From Sceloporus undulatus (lineage: Eukaryota > Chordata > Lepidosauria > Squamata > Phrynosomatidae), in assembly GCF_019175285.1 (NCBI RefSeq), contig NC_056524.1, positions 231,898,894 through 231,962,893 on the forward strand: a stretch of 64,000 nucleotides of DNA, read 5' to 3'. The position numbers and the translations under genes were made by a program. Of the stretch, positions 42,401 through 57,100 are shown piece by piece (position 1 is the stretch's first letter; each line of letters starts with the position of its first letter). Below the pieces are notes generated by a model. The model was not told the DNA's origin. It worked only from the letters and a program-made list of their open reading frames with translations, and searched no databases.

Positions 42401-45400
42401 GATGGTTTCGAATGTTAAAACTGAGGACACTTCTTGGTGATTCTTTTGGGCTGCAATTTTCACATGTGATCCCATCTTATTTTTTTTTTAAAACCCATGC
42501 TTGTTTTTAACTACCAACAAAAAAGAAAGGAAAATAATAGAGCAAAGAGAAGAACCAACAGAAGCTGGATTCTTTTGTGAAGTCGAAGGCTTTCATGGCT
42601 GGCATCCATAGTTTTTTGTGGGTTTTTCAGGCTATGTGGCCATGTTCTAGAAGAGTTTCTTCCTGATGTTTCACCAGCATCTGGCATTTCTCTGAAGATG
42701 CCAGCCACAGATGCTGGCGAAACGTCAGGAAGAAACTCTTCTAGAACATGGCCACATAGCCTGAAAAACCCACAAAAACCTCTGGATTCTTTTCTTTGCT
42801 GAGGTTCCTACCGAGAATATGCATTTTCCTTTGTAAGATCATTTCCATTGGTAAATAAAAGCTAAAGGTTTCAATGCATCTAGCTGAAGAAGAGTCATTT
42901 TTGGCCTCGGCATATTTATTGTGAAGATAACTTTAAAGGAATGAATGGAGCTCTGAGGTACGAATGCATAGATTGTAGCTTTAATATGCTGACGAATTAA
43001 TGTCTGTAGTTGGATGCAGATGGAAATTAGGCAGCGTTTTATAAATAAACAATGGGTTCACTTCACCTACCCCTGAACTATTCCTAATTTTGAAAAATAA
43101 AACCCTTTCAGCTTCACTAGGCATAAAGAGGAAAGTAGTATTTACTTGCCACAGTACAAATGGATTACACAGCTAGTGATGGGAGGCTATCAAAAGAGGA
43201 AACAGGTAATTCTGTGGGCCTTCCATGAAGAAGGTTCTAATACAAAAATCTGATGTCACAATGAATTTTGATTAAAAAATACAACAAGCAAATCTTAAGT
43301 GTTAACTTTTCCATGGAGAGAGCAATTTAGCATGGAAAAACTGCCATCTTAGAACCTTCAAAATTAACAGAAAGAAAGATATTGACAGTATGAGCTTTCA
43401 TAGACTTCAGTCTACTTCCTCAGATGCAAGTATATTGAAGTATACAAAAGCTCATGTTGCCAATTTGTTTATTTCAGTTAGTCTGAAAAGTGGTATAAAA
43501 TCTCTTTATGTACTGATCCTACATACTAACACGGCTATATCTTTGAATTCTGCCATCTTAGAAGTATAAAAACTATGAAAACTCACAGCATAAAAACATT
43601 ACAGTGCCACAGGACTTGAAAAACTAGTCAGTCTTTGGACATTTTTGTAATACAGCGCGCCCGTGTCATATGCGGGCGCGCTCAAGCCGTGGGGCGCATA
43701 TTTCCTAGATAAAAAAATAAAAGCAAGAATTTGAGTGAAACCCACATCTTCCAAAACAAATGTGGTCACAGAAGAATAGAGCAGTCATAAAAATTTGAAA
43801 AGACAAAGCTTTGTAAAGAGTCTCATATGACAAGGGGAAAAAAACAACAAACTGCATCAGTGGGAATCCAATAACTTCTGAAGGGCCACAGATCTCTGAT
43901 CCATATAAATCCTCAGATATATAGCTTTGGACAGCATATGTGTTGATAAATTCATGTAATATAATATTGCAGAGGAGGAAGGATGGACTTCACAGCCAGC
44001 TAGCAGAAACCAGTATTTTGTAACCTATTTTTCCAGCCATACTTTGTAGATTCCAGCATGATTAGCCGAAAGTGGAAATATCAGAAGAGCATTAGAGTGG
44101 AAGATAATTCAGGTAACAGATATGTAGAATTTCTGTGGCTCATTTACCAAAAGATTTCCACTCTAGCAAAGAAGGATCCTCCCACTTCATTTCACTACTC
44201 TATGGGGCAACAAGCCAAATCCTTCAAAGCAAGAAAGTAACGACACATGCAATACAAAGCAATCATTTTGAAAAATACTCACTCCTCCTCTTTGATTGAA
44301 TCAAAACAGGAGTCACAGACTCGGACTTGAAATTCAAAGCCCATGATGGGATAGCTGGACCGTTTAGTGCTGCACTTGCCACACACTGCCTGGCCACATT
44401 TCCTACAGTGATGCTAGGTGAATTGAAAAACAGAAATACAGTCAGGGAAACAGAAAAAGTACTGTGGTCGTTCCCCACCACTATCATTATGGAGGATTAA
44501 CAGGGCAAGGACAAGTCCTCAGCCTGTTAATCTCCAAAAGACATGGGCATCAGAGAGATGGATTAGACTAAGATTGTGGTTAATTTGCTCCCACGTAGCT
44601 TCTAGAGGACAATGGGGGGGGGGGGGGAGAGCAAAAAGAATTCAACATGTTTCTGCAGGTGAAGGTGCAAGCCTCCAAGGTCAGGTATGATGGTCAACGT
44701 GACCCCTTTAATCCCAGACAGCTGCCCACCCCTTGTCTAACATAAGACCTGGATCCATTGCAGATCATTTATGGTCTTGATTAGCTATGTTGCTAAAATA
44801 GGACCATTCCATTTCCAAAGAGTGTGTTGAAGGGATGGGTTGGACAGAAATAGGGCACTACTGATGGTGTATCCAAGCAGGTGCAAGTATAGTGCTGAAA
44901 CTGTTGTGAATGTAATTGTTATCCATATAGTGGCATACATAGTACATTGCTGGTGCTAAAACTCTGCAAGTAAAAGCATAGCCTCACCTGTCTCAGCCCC
45001 AGTGTCTTTGTGTCCCACATTTGCTTTATATTCCAGAAGAAAGGCTGCTCACATTTTTGACAGGAATCACTGTCCAACCACTGAGGGGCCTGGAAACCAA
45101 AGGGCAAACAGAAGCATTTTAATAACATCGAGAAAAATTGCCCCAAATTCTAAAAATGTCAATAGAATTTAACTGTCAACATTTTGATTTTGCTTTGGAT
45201 CTGCAACAAAATTAAAAATATATTAAGGCTCTATAGCTGAAAGACGGAAGCTTTTAAAGCTCTGTCCTTGAAATACAAGTGTGTGCCTTGTAAAACCTGC
45301 CACCCTCCAGACATAATTAGACTAATTCAGTGTCAAGCTGTGTACATGAAGGATTGTTGAAACTGTGGCAGTCTTGAAGATCTTGGGCACCTCCCACACT

Positions 45401-48400
45401 TTGCCCTTCACTGTGGCATTTCTACTTATGACCATGTTAATGAGGAAGACTCTCCTGCCATTGCTGAATTATTAGCTTGCTGCAGAGCTTTAAAACTCCC
45501 CACTTCTCAGCTTCTGGATGATTAAGAAGATACTGAATAATTGGAAAATCTGAAGGTTTCCACAGTCAAATAATTATGCCTTCCATTTTCACTCATAATC
45601 TGACGTTAAACATGTCCTGTTCTTGTTCCTGAGCACTACAGATGCCATTTAAAGCAATTAATTTTACAGTTTCCTAAGCTGATATTTGGTATATGCTTTG
45701 GCATCTATTCCCGTCCTCCCTGCAAACTTGAAAATCCATGAAAGCAATAGAATTTTCTCTAATCTGCTTCCTCACAGGTAGATATTTGCAGGTTTAAGTC
45801 TAACAAAAAAAGAATCATAGAATCTTTAAAGTTCTAAGTCTTTCATATAATAGTTGGGGAGACCTGGGTAATGTAAGTTGCATGTAAGGTGTCCTGGGAG
45901 CTTTCATTACTATCCCATCTTGAGGAAAGGAAAGAAATTTTGGCCTCTGAAGATGCTACAACAATCCTGAAATGTGATGACAATCTCATATTATATGACC
46001 AGGAGGACCTTTTCCTCCTGGCCATTTCCCTGCAGTTGTCATGCTCCCCTAATAACTGCTTCAAAGGGTCCCCCAACCCTCCAGAAATTATTTTAAGGAA
46101 ACATTGGGGGAGGGGCTGTAGGGGCAAAGAGGGAACCACTTCCCTTCTGTTCCACAGACAAAAGTAGTTATGTCAATGGAAGGATTTAAATGGAAGCCAT
46201 CCACAGATTTATTATTGTTGCTGTTAAAAGAATAATCAGAATACAAGTTCAATGTGGGAATTTCTAAGAGAAAAACATCACAACATCAGAGGTACATTTA
46301 CTTGCTCTTCCCTCAATGTGACATATATCATCCTATGCCAGCAATGCCCCTCTACACAGGACAAACAGGACAGGCTAGAGGATTAACGGACACATATCTG
46401 ACATTAGAAATAGCAACACCCTCATATCAGTTGCAGAACATTCCAACCTTCTTGGACAAACAGTAAGGGATTTACAGGTTGGAGTCATTGAACAAAGAAA
46501 TTATAAAACAAGACTAGAAAGACAAATGGTTGACTTAAATTATTTCACAAATTCAAATCCATTAGCAAAGGTATGAATAAGGGCAACTGCCTCAGGGCAC
46601 ACTACATACATTAATACAAGAGTCCTCACTACTGCACATATAACAAAAAGAATCTTCTCAGAGAGTTTTGAACCCTGGGACTTTTGATAAGAAGATTTAT
46701 TGGTTTCATCCTGGAAAGACTTGTATCACACTGTAAAGACTTGTACCATACTGTAAAAACTTGTATCACACAGCCCTTTGAAAATGTAGGCAAGGTCTTC
46801 TGGATGCCATTACATTCTATCCCATTCTCACAACTGTATAATAATGATTTATACCTGAAGCCTTAATACCACTCAGTATTGCATTTGAAGAAATGGGTTT
46901 ATATCCATGAAAGCTCATGAGAAAATAAAAACCAGCTAGCCTTAAGGTACTGCTACATTTCCTCACTGCTCCCTTCTTTTTAAGAGAAAAGCATCCTCTG
47001 TATGGGAAAATGAATGAACAGAAAATGTTCCCAAGTAAATATAACATGGCAACAAGCAGTTGGTTGATAAGGGTTTGGTGTTGTTGTTTTTTATCACTAT
47101 TCCACATTTGACATACAGGTTCTCAAAGAGAGCAGCTAGTGTTTGGTCTACTGACTATTCCTACCTCTTCCCTGTTAACATCCATATTCCAGACTGTGAT
47201 TCCTCCATCAGCGGAACATGAAACCAGTTGCCGTGTGAGCTGGAGGTAACAAAGGGCCTGCACCTTATCACTGTAAAGAAAATGAAATAGAGACCATTCT
47301 CAATTTCAGCATTTAACTAACCAGCTTTAAATATAGAATTGTAACTGCTTTCTGTGTGTTGTGGTTGAAACAATCTCTTATTTAATATTTCTTTCCATCT
47401 TAACATCTCTTAGATCCAAGGTCACTGAGATTCACTTTGGTGTCACATGGCCTTTGGGGTTTTTAAAAAATGTTTCTGAATGGGTTTTCTTTCTCTCTTT
47501 CCTTCTTTCTTTTTATAACTATGCATGAATCAAGCTATGCATGACTGATATTAATTGCCATGAAATAGTTCATGTCAACCCCAAGTCAAAGAGTGACACT
47601 TCTGTACCATCAATGTAAAAGGTGTTGCTGCTGGCTATTTTCTGGCCACTTTCATAAATAGGACCAGATGGTAAAACAGGAATTATGAATTTTTATTCTC
47701 CTTCTTGTGAATTTCATCCACCAGTTTCTCTATTTCAGCAATAACAAGCAAATGCTGACTCTACCCTTACAATTTCTGGTACACTGTACTTTTGAGTAGG
47801 TGTGAGGTGATTTGGCATCTCAAAAATGCTACCTTGTCACTTGTTCCCAGCCATACTTATATCCTTGGACTGTCAGGCTAAAGCACGAACTATCTTGCAG
47901 GGCCTACCAAAAATATTATAATACTTCTTATGCCACTGCGCAGTTGGTACCAATTGGCCATGATTGGACTTTAGAACCCAACTGCCTAGTAACAGGGGGT
48001 CACAGCCACCATTCTACCCTTGCAGAAATCATCATTTTCAAGATGGCACTGACTGCATATGATAAAACAGGAGAAAAAAATTAAAATACCACCGTATATA
48101 CTTGGCTTTTAAGTTGAGAAATTTTTAAAAGCAACCCAAAAAACCCTGGGTAGATTTATATACAGGGCAATATGGTAATAGGCTTGCCCCTCAAGCTTCT
48201 TTTGCAGTGCAGCTGTCTCCCAAAGGGACAACCGAGCTGGGAAAATCCTGGGAACAAATGCTTGCTCCCTGCTTTTCCCCAGTCTCTATGTCCTGCAGAG
48301 GTTGGAGGACACTGGGACTGGGCAAAATCCTGGGAACAAATGCTTGCTCCCTGCTGTTCCCCAGCTCTGTGTCCTCTGAAGTAACAGCCCAGCTAGCTGC

Positions 48401-51089
48401 AGTGGAGGAAGAAGAGCAAGCGCTAGACTCTGAAGCTTCTTCCTCAGCTCAGCTGTCTCCCAAAAGGACAGCCAGGCTGCGGAGGGGAAGGAAGGGTACT
48501 GAAACCCAAATTATACCCTCTACTTATCTGGGGAGTCATATCAAAATCCCTGATTTTGGCCCCAAAACCTGCCCTTGACTTATACATGGTGTTGACTTAT
48601 ACACGAATATATACAGTACATAAAACAGCCATTTCTTTCCCCTGTTCTATTGAGTTTTGTATTTAGAATAACCACTTATGCAGCTTTCTAACATATGTAT
48701 GAGTCTACTTGGCCCATTCTATTTAACTTTCAGTTCCCGATTTGGTCCTAAATTAACTGGTTTGGAAGGTTTAAGAAACAATGGGGGTCAAACTGCCCCC
48801 AAATCACCATGTTTTGATCACAGCTGGGACAGCTGTGTTATTTTAGGACACCTTTTTCATCAAGATTTGGATGGGATGGCTTTGGGTGTCTGTGGAACAG
48901 CAGAAACGGAATTAGAGGCCAGATGAGGCATGCGAATTATAGTTTTCTCACTGTACAGTGACTCTCTTTCCACATTTTGCAAACTTAAACTTTTCATAAA
49001 TTTTGAGAATGGGATTGGTAGCAGAAGGAAGGGAAAAAAGTTTGCATTACACATTTTACCTAAATTTCTTGCTTTTTTGTAGTTCATGGAATCATAGAGT
49101 TGGAAGATACCACAAGGATCATCTAGTCCAACCCCATGCCATGCAGGAAATCTCAATCAGAGCATCCCCGACAGATGGCCATCCAGCCTCTGTTTAAAAA
49201 TCTATAAGGAAGGAGACTCCATTACACTCTGAGGAAGTGTGTTCCACTGTCAAACAGCCCTTACTGTCAGGAGGTTCCTCCTAATGTTGAGGTGGAATCT
49301 CTTTTTTCCTGTAGCTTGCATCCATTGTTCTGGGTCCTGATCTCTGGAACAGCAGAAAACAAGCTTGCTCCCTCTTCAATATGGCATCCCTTCAAATATT
49401 TAAACAGGGCTATCATATCACCTCTTAACCTTCTTTTGGCCAGGCTAAACATTCCCAGCTCCCTAAGACATTCCTCATAGGGCATGGTTTCCAGATCCTT
49501 CACCATTTTAGTCACCCTCCTTTGGACATGCTCCAGTTTCTCAAGATCCTTTTTGAATTGTGGCAACCAGAACTGGACACAGTATTCCAGGTAGGGCCTG
49601 ACCAAAGCAGAATAGAGTGGCATTATTACTTCTCTTGATCTAGACACTATACTTTTATTGATGCAACCTAGAATCACATTGGGATTTTTAGCTGGTGCAT
49701 CGCACTATTGACTCATGTTCAACTTGTGGTCTACGTAGATTCCTAGATCCCTTTTACACATATCTCATTCAGCCAGGTGTCCCCCATCCTATATCTGTGC
49801 ATTTCATTTTTCTGCCTTAAGTGCAGTACCTTACATTTTTCCATGTTGAATTTCATTTTGTTAGCTTTGGCCCAGCTTCCTAGTCATTTTGAATTTTGAG
49901 CCTGTCCTCTGGGGTATTAGCTACTCCTCCTAATTTGGCATCATCTGCAAATTTGATAAGTATGCCCTCAATTCTGTCATCCAAGATGTTGAATAGCACT
50001 GGGCCCAGAACAGAGCCCTGTGGGATTCCACTGATCACTTTTCACAGGCACAATCTTATCACAATCTCATCACTGGAACAATCTTATTCTGATGGAAGGC
50101 ACTAATTATCAATAGGAGACCATCAACAAAAAAAGAACAAAGCCATTGTGGCATACCTTTTTCTAGCAAAAACATTCCTTGATTGTGATTCCACTGCATC
50201 CCTGAAAATTTTGCTAATCTCAACTGTGGTGGTGCACTAAATGAACACTTGTGTAAAAGCAGTTGATTCAATGAATCTACCCTAATTAGGGCTAGCAACA
50301 GGATTTACTTTAAAATACTACAGAAAAGATTGAAATTTTCCTACACAAGAATACTAATGCTAGTATGATAAATATCTACTGCCACATTTACTCCATTTCT
50401 GTTGGCATGCTAAGGAAGTAAAGTAAAGAGTAATATTACCACAACAAGTTATTATATATGGCTAGCTAGAAATAGAATACACACACAGAGAGAGAAATGT
50501 CTTGGGTGGTAGAGCAGAAATCTTTACCACTCGATTCACATGCTTTTCTGAGAACCATTAAAAAGCCATATATTAATGCATGCATTTAGGAGCAGCATTA
50601 AGAGCCCTCTGACTTGCTTTGGGTGGATGGAGAGGACAAGAGACAAAGGGCAGAACAAAATTCCTCATCACTACATTAATACCACCAAGGACTCAACCAG
50701 TAAGCATGTTTACTAGAAAAATAAAGTGTTACATACTGATGGCCTTGCAGGAGGAGTGTTCGGCCTCTCCTTCCACCAATATCCCACATGATTATACTGT
50801 TATCTGAGGCTCCTGAGAAGAGTAACCGCTGAACAGGATCCCACCAGAGGGAAGCAATACTTCCTAGTTAGGAGGAGGAAAAAAAATGTTTTCATTTAGA
50901 TAAAATTTGGAAAGCTAACAGCTGCTTGACCAACTAATACATGTGATACTTCGCTTCAGGGCAGAAACTATGTTTGGTATCTTTCTTTTTAAAACAGTCA
51001 CATTAATAGCAGCAAAACAAGCAATATAACAATATGCAGCACTTGTTGGACTATACTACTTCACATTGAAGGTAGAGGATTTTTAAAGA

Positions 51090-51140
<51 letters not shown>

Positions 51141-54100
51141 TTTTATTTCTATTTCACACCTCTCCCTGCGGATCGAGGTGGGATCACAACAGTATCAGCA
51201 ATACAAATTACAAAGTGCACAACAGGATAAAAACAGAATTATTTAACAATACAATACAATACTAATCAACCAGCAGTGATGCTGTAGGAGAATTAACACA
51301 TCCAAATCGTTGTCTGTTTTCCATATTATCAAATCAGAGTGGGAATATTCAACTACAGCAAGTCAGGTGGATATGCCTGCCGGAAGAGATCCGTCTTTAA
51401 AGCCTTCTTAAAGGCTTCTAGTGTGGTAATAAGACGGATCTCTTCGAGTAAGTTATTCCATAATTTTGGGGCCACGGCTGTAAATGCTTTGTGGGAAGTA
51501 GTGACCAGTCTAGTTTTTGTGTATTCCAGCAATTTCTTCCCTGAGGTTCTGAGAGTGCAGGGTGGATTGTGTAGGGAGATGTGTTCCCTTAAGTAACTCG
51601 GGCCCAAGCCATGTAGGGCTTTAAAGGTAATGACCAACACTTTGTATTGCGCCCGGAAGTCAATCGGCAGCCAGTGTAAAGATTTTAATATTGGTGTAAT
51701 AAGGTCCAATCTTGATGTTCCTGTGTTGTTGAAGAATTTTAAAAAAATCAAACAGAGTGGACTAGGAAGGGTCTTCTGCAATAGTATAGCCCTTTTCTAT
51801 AAGTCTTTGTTCCTCCCCTCATCTTACTTAAGAAGCCACAGAAGAAAAACTGTTTTTGTTAAAGTGAACCTGTGTGGTGTACCAGTTAAGACTGTCAGAA
51901 AAGAGGAATGTAAGTTCAAATGCTAACACATCACCAAGATCACTAGGTAACCTAAGATCAGTCACTAACCTCTTAACTACTGCTAATTCATAAGGTTCTT
52001 GGGAGAATAAAAATAGCTCTAAGCATCACACTGAGCTCTTTGGAAGCAAGGTAAGATATAAATATAGTTTATACAAAAGAAAGAAAAGCAGAATTGGGTT
52101 TTCTTAAGAATAATATGAACAAGGAAGGCAACTTGTCTCAAAACAATCTAAAAAGTGCAGTATGAGAATGCGCTTTTATATATAAGCAATGAACAAAATA
52201 CAATCATTTTACATACATCTCACCCTCACAGTCCATGGCTTATTCCCCCATTATCTTTTCAATTAATTGAAACTAGTTTGCTCTCTACAATAACCTGTGA
52301 AATTTACTCTCAGTGATCATTCTCCTTTTTATCAAGACAGCTAATCTGAGCCTGCTGTGTATGGCAAATTTACTTTATTGTCTCTATTTGTACAGCAGTG
52401 CCCCAATATTGACTGTCTCTACCTAATTCTTATTGTTCAGTATTTATAGTCTACCATAAAGATACACAGAAGCTGGCAATTTTCTCAGAAGCACAGCTGA
52501 ATTAGTTAATCGGTGCTGGGCCTCAGTGTGTATAGCTGAGCAACTAATTATCTGTTCTGTCAGGGACATACATCACTGTGAGCTCCCAAGTAAGAGATAA
52601 GCAAACTCCACATGCTGATTCAGACAATGGATTAAAGAAGGATGGTTCAACTTGCACCAAGTTTTGGGTTGTGGTACCCCAAAAACCATTGCCGCCACTA
52701 CCGAAGCAGCCTGCATCATTTCTTTACTGCCATTAGTGAAGCAGTAAAGAAGCAGTCAGGGTCAACGAGGCTTGGAGAAGACTTACCACTTTCTTCCAAC
52801 AAAGATCCTGACTACTAATGATTGTGGCAAAGCAGTGATGGTGTTTGCTGGAGAAGGAAAGACTCTTCACCCTCCCCTCTCTCCAGAGAGCCTGAAGCTA
52901 AGGTGAAGGAGGAGGAAGGGATGGGCAGATGTGTGTATATGTTAGATGCCTTTAAGCTGGCCTCAACTTATGGTGACCCTATGAATGAGACATCTCTAAG
53001 ACACAGTGTCTTCAGTAGACTTGTTCAGATCTAGCAGATTCAGGGGTGTGGCTTTCTTGTTTGAGTCTAGCCACCTGTGATGTGGTCTTCCTCTTTTTCT
53101 GCTGCCTTCTACCTCACCTTGCATTATTGTCTTTTCTAGTGAGTTATGCCTTCTCATGATACGACCAAAGTATGACAGCTTGAATTTAGTAATCTTGGCT
53201 TCTAGGGAGAGTTCAGGCTTGTTTTGCTGTATCAACTTTCTTCATAGTCCAGCTTTCACATCCATACACAGCAATGGGAAATAAAATGGCATGGACAAGT
53301 CTAGCTTCAGTGAAATATCTTTGTACTTCAAGACAAATGCATACTGACATGCATATATAGAAGTGACCCACAGCCCGTAGCTGAAACACAGTGTGGCTCT
53401 GCGGGGCCCCAGAGATGCTCAGAGAAGCAGAATATAAGAACAAAGGTTTTGGAAGAGTACTGCCTAATAAATGGTATTAGAAACCAAATCAAAATGAAAA
53501 ACCCATTGCTTGGCTTGCTCCACCAAGCTTTTGCTTCACCCACATTGCCAAAATCAGGGGAACAGTTGGGCTCACCACACTTTTCAGATCGTGGGAAGAC
53601 ACATCTGTCGCAACAAGCCATGTGTCACTGCAAATACCAGTGAAGATTAGAAAATAGGAAATTATTTTTAGATTAATAAAATAAGACACTGAGAGATAAA
53701 ATAAAAAGATGAGAAGTGATTATCCTTCCTAAGGGCTTCTTTGTCAAATTTTTAAAGTTCCTTTCAAACTCCTTTCTATCCTATGAAGCAGAAAATTCCC
53801 TAAAAAAACTTAGCAGATGTTCTTGTCCTTGCTTAATATACAATAATATGGCATCATTTGGGTTAATTCAGTAGAAAAAATGCATACACATTATTGAGCA
53901 GCAGGCATAACAAATAAATCCATTAATGCCTTGAAAGCAAGCAATAGACATTTGTTTGACTGCCATCTAGTGTCAACTTGTTTGACTGCCATCTAAGGAG
54001 ATGCTAATTTCTGACTTTGCAAACTTGGCAGACCACTCCCAATTCTGCCTGGACATAGGTCCAGTCTGAACTGCCATTAATCATCTGGGAAAATAGCCCA

Positions 54101-57100
54101 ATAGTTATCAACCATTAGTCCATCTAATTCAAAATTATTTGTTCTTATGTGTAGTGTCTCATATAAGGTAGCATTTTCCAACAGCGCAGATGCCTGCTTT
54201 TGAACCCCTGAATCCTCCTGGCCCTACAAATTATTTTCAAAGAACCGGCCAACCAATGATAAGGAAATCATGGAACTGAGATCCAAAAGTAACCTAGAGG
54301 GTTAATGGGCAGATACACTGCAAAATGAGGCACTGGCTTCCACCTACCTGCCTTCTTAATCTTCTATTCTGGAAAAATGAAGCTGGCATGAGATGAGCCT
54401 CATTAGCATTTTGCTTTGAACCATGGCTGCCCTCCTAGTAAAACTGACCACCCAAAATTGCCTTTGTTGCTCCCTGAAAAATTAGAGTGTGGGGAAAGAT
54501 GTCAGACAAAAGTGTGGGCAAGTGCTTGCTAGTCAGCCAGGGATGCAGTGGCTCAGTGGTTAAGATGCCAACTCTGACAACTGTAAGGTCAGCAGGCCAG
54601 CAGTTTGAGGCCCAAGCACTGCATGGTGGAGTGAGCTCCCATCACTAGCCTCAGCTTCTGCTAACCAAGCAGTTTAACAGCATGTAAAAGTGCAAGTAGA
54701 TGAACAGGTACCAATTCTGTGGGAAGGTAACAGCGTTCTGTTGAATCATGTTGGCCACATGATCACTGGCTCCTTTGGCTAAGTAACAGAGATGAGCATA
54801 GCCCCCTACAGTTGGACATGACTTGACAATCTTGTCGAAGGGTAATACCTTTACCTTTTTTAATCTCAGCAGATTAAGTGTGTTTATATGCTTAAACATA
54901 GTATTTGGAGATGGGCACAAAAGAACGAGAGAGGGGAAAGGACAGAGATTGGGAAGGTTATGAGCTAGCTGGTGAAATGAAGAAAAGGGAAGCAGGAATG
55001 GGCTGGCAGAGGTAGAAGACTGGAGGAGTAAATTGAATGTGTTTAATAAACTAAGTAGTTTATTTACAGGTGATTCATAATAATTCATTGGCTTGCCTTC
55101 TGTGAAATGGGTGTTCTGTTGGAACAGAATAGTAGGTTCCAAGTACTAGGTTTGTGATTGGAGGCTCAGGCCCAATTTCTGACTTGTTACAATTTACCTC
55201 GGTTTAGAATTTAAACTTGCATGTTAAACAAACAATGGAACTGGTCAGATCAAAGGGCAAAAACTGAAAAAGAACTAAGATGGAGACTTTACTGAGAGAG
55301 TGTTTTGTGGATCTCAACTCACAAATCATGGGGGAGGCCCAGCTGCATCTATTGTGTGGTTCACTTCACAAAACTCAGTGTGAGAATGAGCTGAAAAGAA
55401 ACAAAAATATTACCTTCATGACCCTTGAGAGTTGTGATTACCGAGCATGTGTTCTGTTCAAGCTTCAGCAAAGTGATCTGTCCAGAGTAGTCACCAACAA
55501 AGGCATGCTGGGTTTCAAAGTCATATCTTAGAGTGGCCAAGTCAAGGAGTAGCTATCCATATCTCAGTTGTTTAAGTAGTACAGAAATAGAATCAAAGTT
55601 TAGTTGTAGGAAGACATTTGTACAGAAAGTAGTTTTATTATCAGTGTTAGCTGAAGCTGTGCCTGCTAGCAATCAATATACAGGGTAAGGACAGGGACCC
55701 TTCTGAGGCTGGAAGGTAAAAGCAACCTAGGTCTTTAAGAAGGTCCTGACACACCCTCCAACCAGGATCTCCCTCTCTTACCAGTCCAGACACTAATTTA
55801 AATATTAAAACATTTGGGGTGAGGAAATAAGCAATCTAGTATCACGTAGACTCACAAAATAGTTCTTAATCACACAATTTGATTCCTACCATTCCAGAAA
55901 TCATGCTTTGGACACACCCTGGGGATATCGCTATGAACCAAAACAAAATGAAAGACAGAACAGACAACACAAGAACAAGCAATTTCTAAATTACACAGAG
56001 CTTTGCTATGATCTTAACACAAAGAAAATGCTGGTTCTCAGACTTCACTGATTGATCCAAATTGAATTGGAAAAGGACATGTCTGTTGCTGTTGGTTCCC
56101 TGTGCAATTTCCTTTTAAGCAAACCTTGTCAAATCCATGAAAAGAACTATGTACAAAGATATGATGAATCTGAAAAATTGTCTAAACTCGTATAGACAGA
56201 AGCAGAACCTGTGGTCTCATTTTGTCATAGTATTAGGCCAGTGCTAATTCTCCCCTTTGTCATTCCAAGCTTGGAGACTAAAGCACTCTAAAGTTTGTGT
56301 CCTACCTCATATTCTGGTCTTGACTTATGGGCTGCTTGTCTCAAAAGTATTGCTATCATAGCTTTAGGTCAAGCATGCACACATTTAACCACCCTGCCAT
56401 GCAACCTTATTAACAGCATTATTTTGTCACTTGTTAAATATTGTTACTGTTTGCTTTTAGGAAATACACTACACTCTGATTGCCTATGCTATAGCTCTTC
56501 ATGTTTGTTTAACTTCTTCTAACTGGTTCATTAACTATTATACTTCAGAGACTCTTGACAAAGGTACTGAAATAATCATCTGTCTTGATATTAATGACTC
56601 CGGCAAACAGTGCAGTGCCAAGGGAAAATTGCCTCTGAAGAAAAGGAAACCTCAGCAATCAAGAGCTATGGATGTTTGCTATGAAAATCATACTAGATCA
56701 TTAACAAACTATGATGCTAGACTGATTTATTGGTCAGGATTCAAAGACTCAGTCAGAACTTGAAAGCAAGACTAGATTAGAAAAATGTTAAATAGTAACA
56801 ACTGTCACAGGGATACTGTGAGGATTATAGATTTTAAAAGGCTATCAGTTCCACAAAAATATTTTGCAATATTTTTGGAATGCAAGACACAATGAGCCCT
56901 GGCTACTGTTGTCAATAGCTGAGTGTAAAAGGGAAGAACAGAATAGAGAGGGATGCTCAATTTGAAGCAGTATCTTTTTCTTGATGTATTTGCTTTCCAG
57001 TGTGTTTTGCCCAGTCTGGAGTGGGGAAGTTGCAACATTTCATGAAGGCTGCAGCTGCCTTTGTGACATCCACTGTCCTCTGTCTCTAAGTGCTCATACG

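Larger units (their letters stand above)
39470..44282. other. WDFY1 introns between exons 12, 11 and 10
   Basis: 39470-41322: no recognised element. 41432-44282 holds the palindromic element 42575-42785, a shared-family scrap 43385-43555 and a MITE fragment 43655-43712. 41760-42570 and 42790-43380 include moderately complex sequence that I could not classify. Confidence 0.5.
44414..50736. other. WDFY1 introns between exons 10, 9, 8 and 7
   Basis: 44414-44987 has a G homopolymer at about 44615-44627 and nothing else recognised. 45090-47164 holds the retroelement fragment 46250-46960; 45100-46240 otherwise unrecognised. 47271-50736 holds the TA-rich-ended element 48093-48619 and the CR1 copy 49083-50045; 47280-48090 and 50050-50736 show nothing I recognise. 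Confidence 0.5.
50864..55413. other. WDFY1 intron between exons 7 and 6
   Basis: Holds the L2 copy 51092-51790, a MIR-like SINE 51868-52072, BovB 52935-53330 and a Sauria-type SINE 54537-54858. 52080-52930, 53360-54530 and 54860-55413 show nothing I recognise; 53966-53996 contains a short direct repeat (TTGTTTGACTGCCATCTA twice). Confidence 0.5.

Noticed and set aside
41760-42570. Possible LTR or other unclassified mobile element
   Set aside because: The texture suggests a repeat but I found neither matching ends nor a target duplication, so no call is made.
42690-42740. Hammerhead ribozyme (CTGAAGA ... GAAAC pattern)
   Set aside because: A CUGANGA-like stretch, a GCCAGC/GCTGGC stem and GAAAC do occur in the right order, but stem III is missing before GTC and the first stem II pair is a mismatch. 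The motif could be chance within the palindrome.
51353-51781. 142-codon frame as a host gene
   Set aside because: It is the C-terminus of an L2-type LINE reverse transcriptase followed by the (ATT)n tail.
54651-55142. 163-codon minus-strand open frame
   Set aside because: Starts in the tail of a Sauria-type SINE and runs through WDFY1 intron sequence; no recognisable domain and no splice context.
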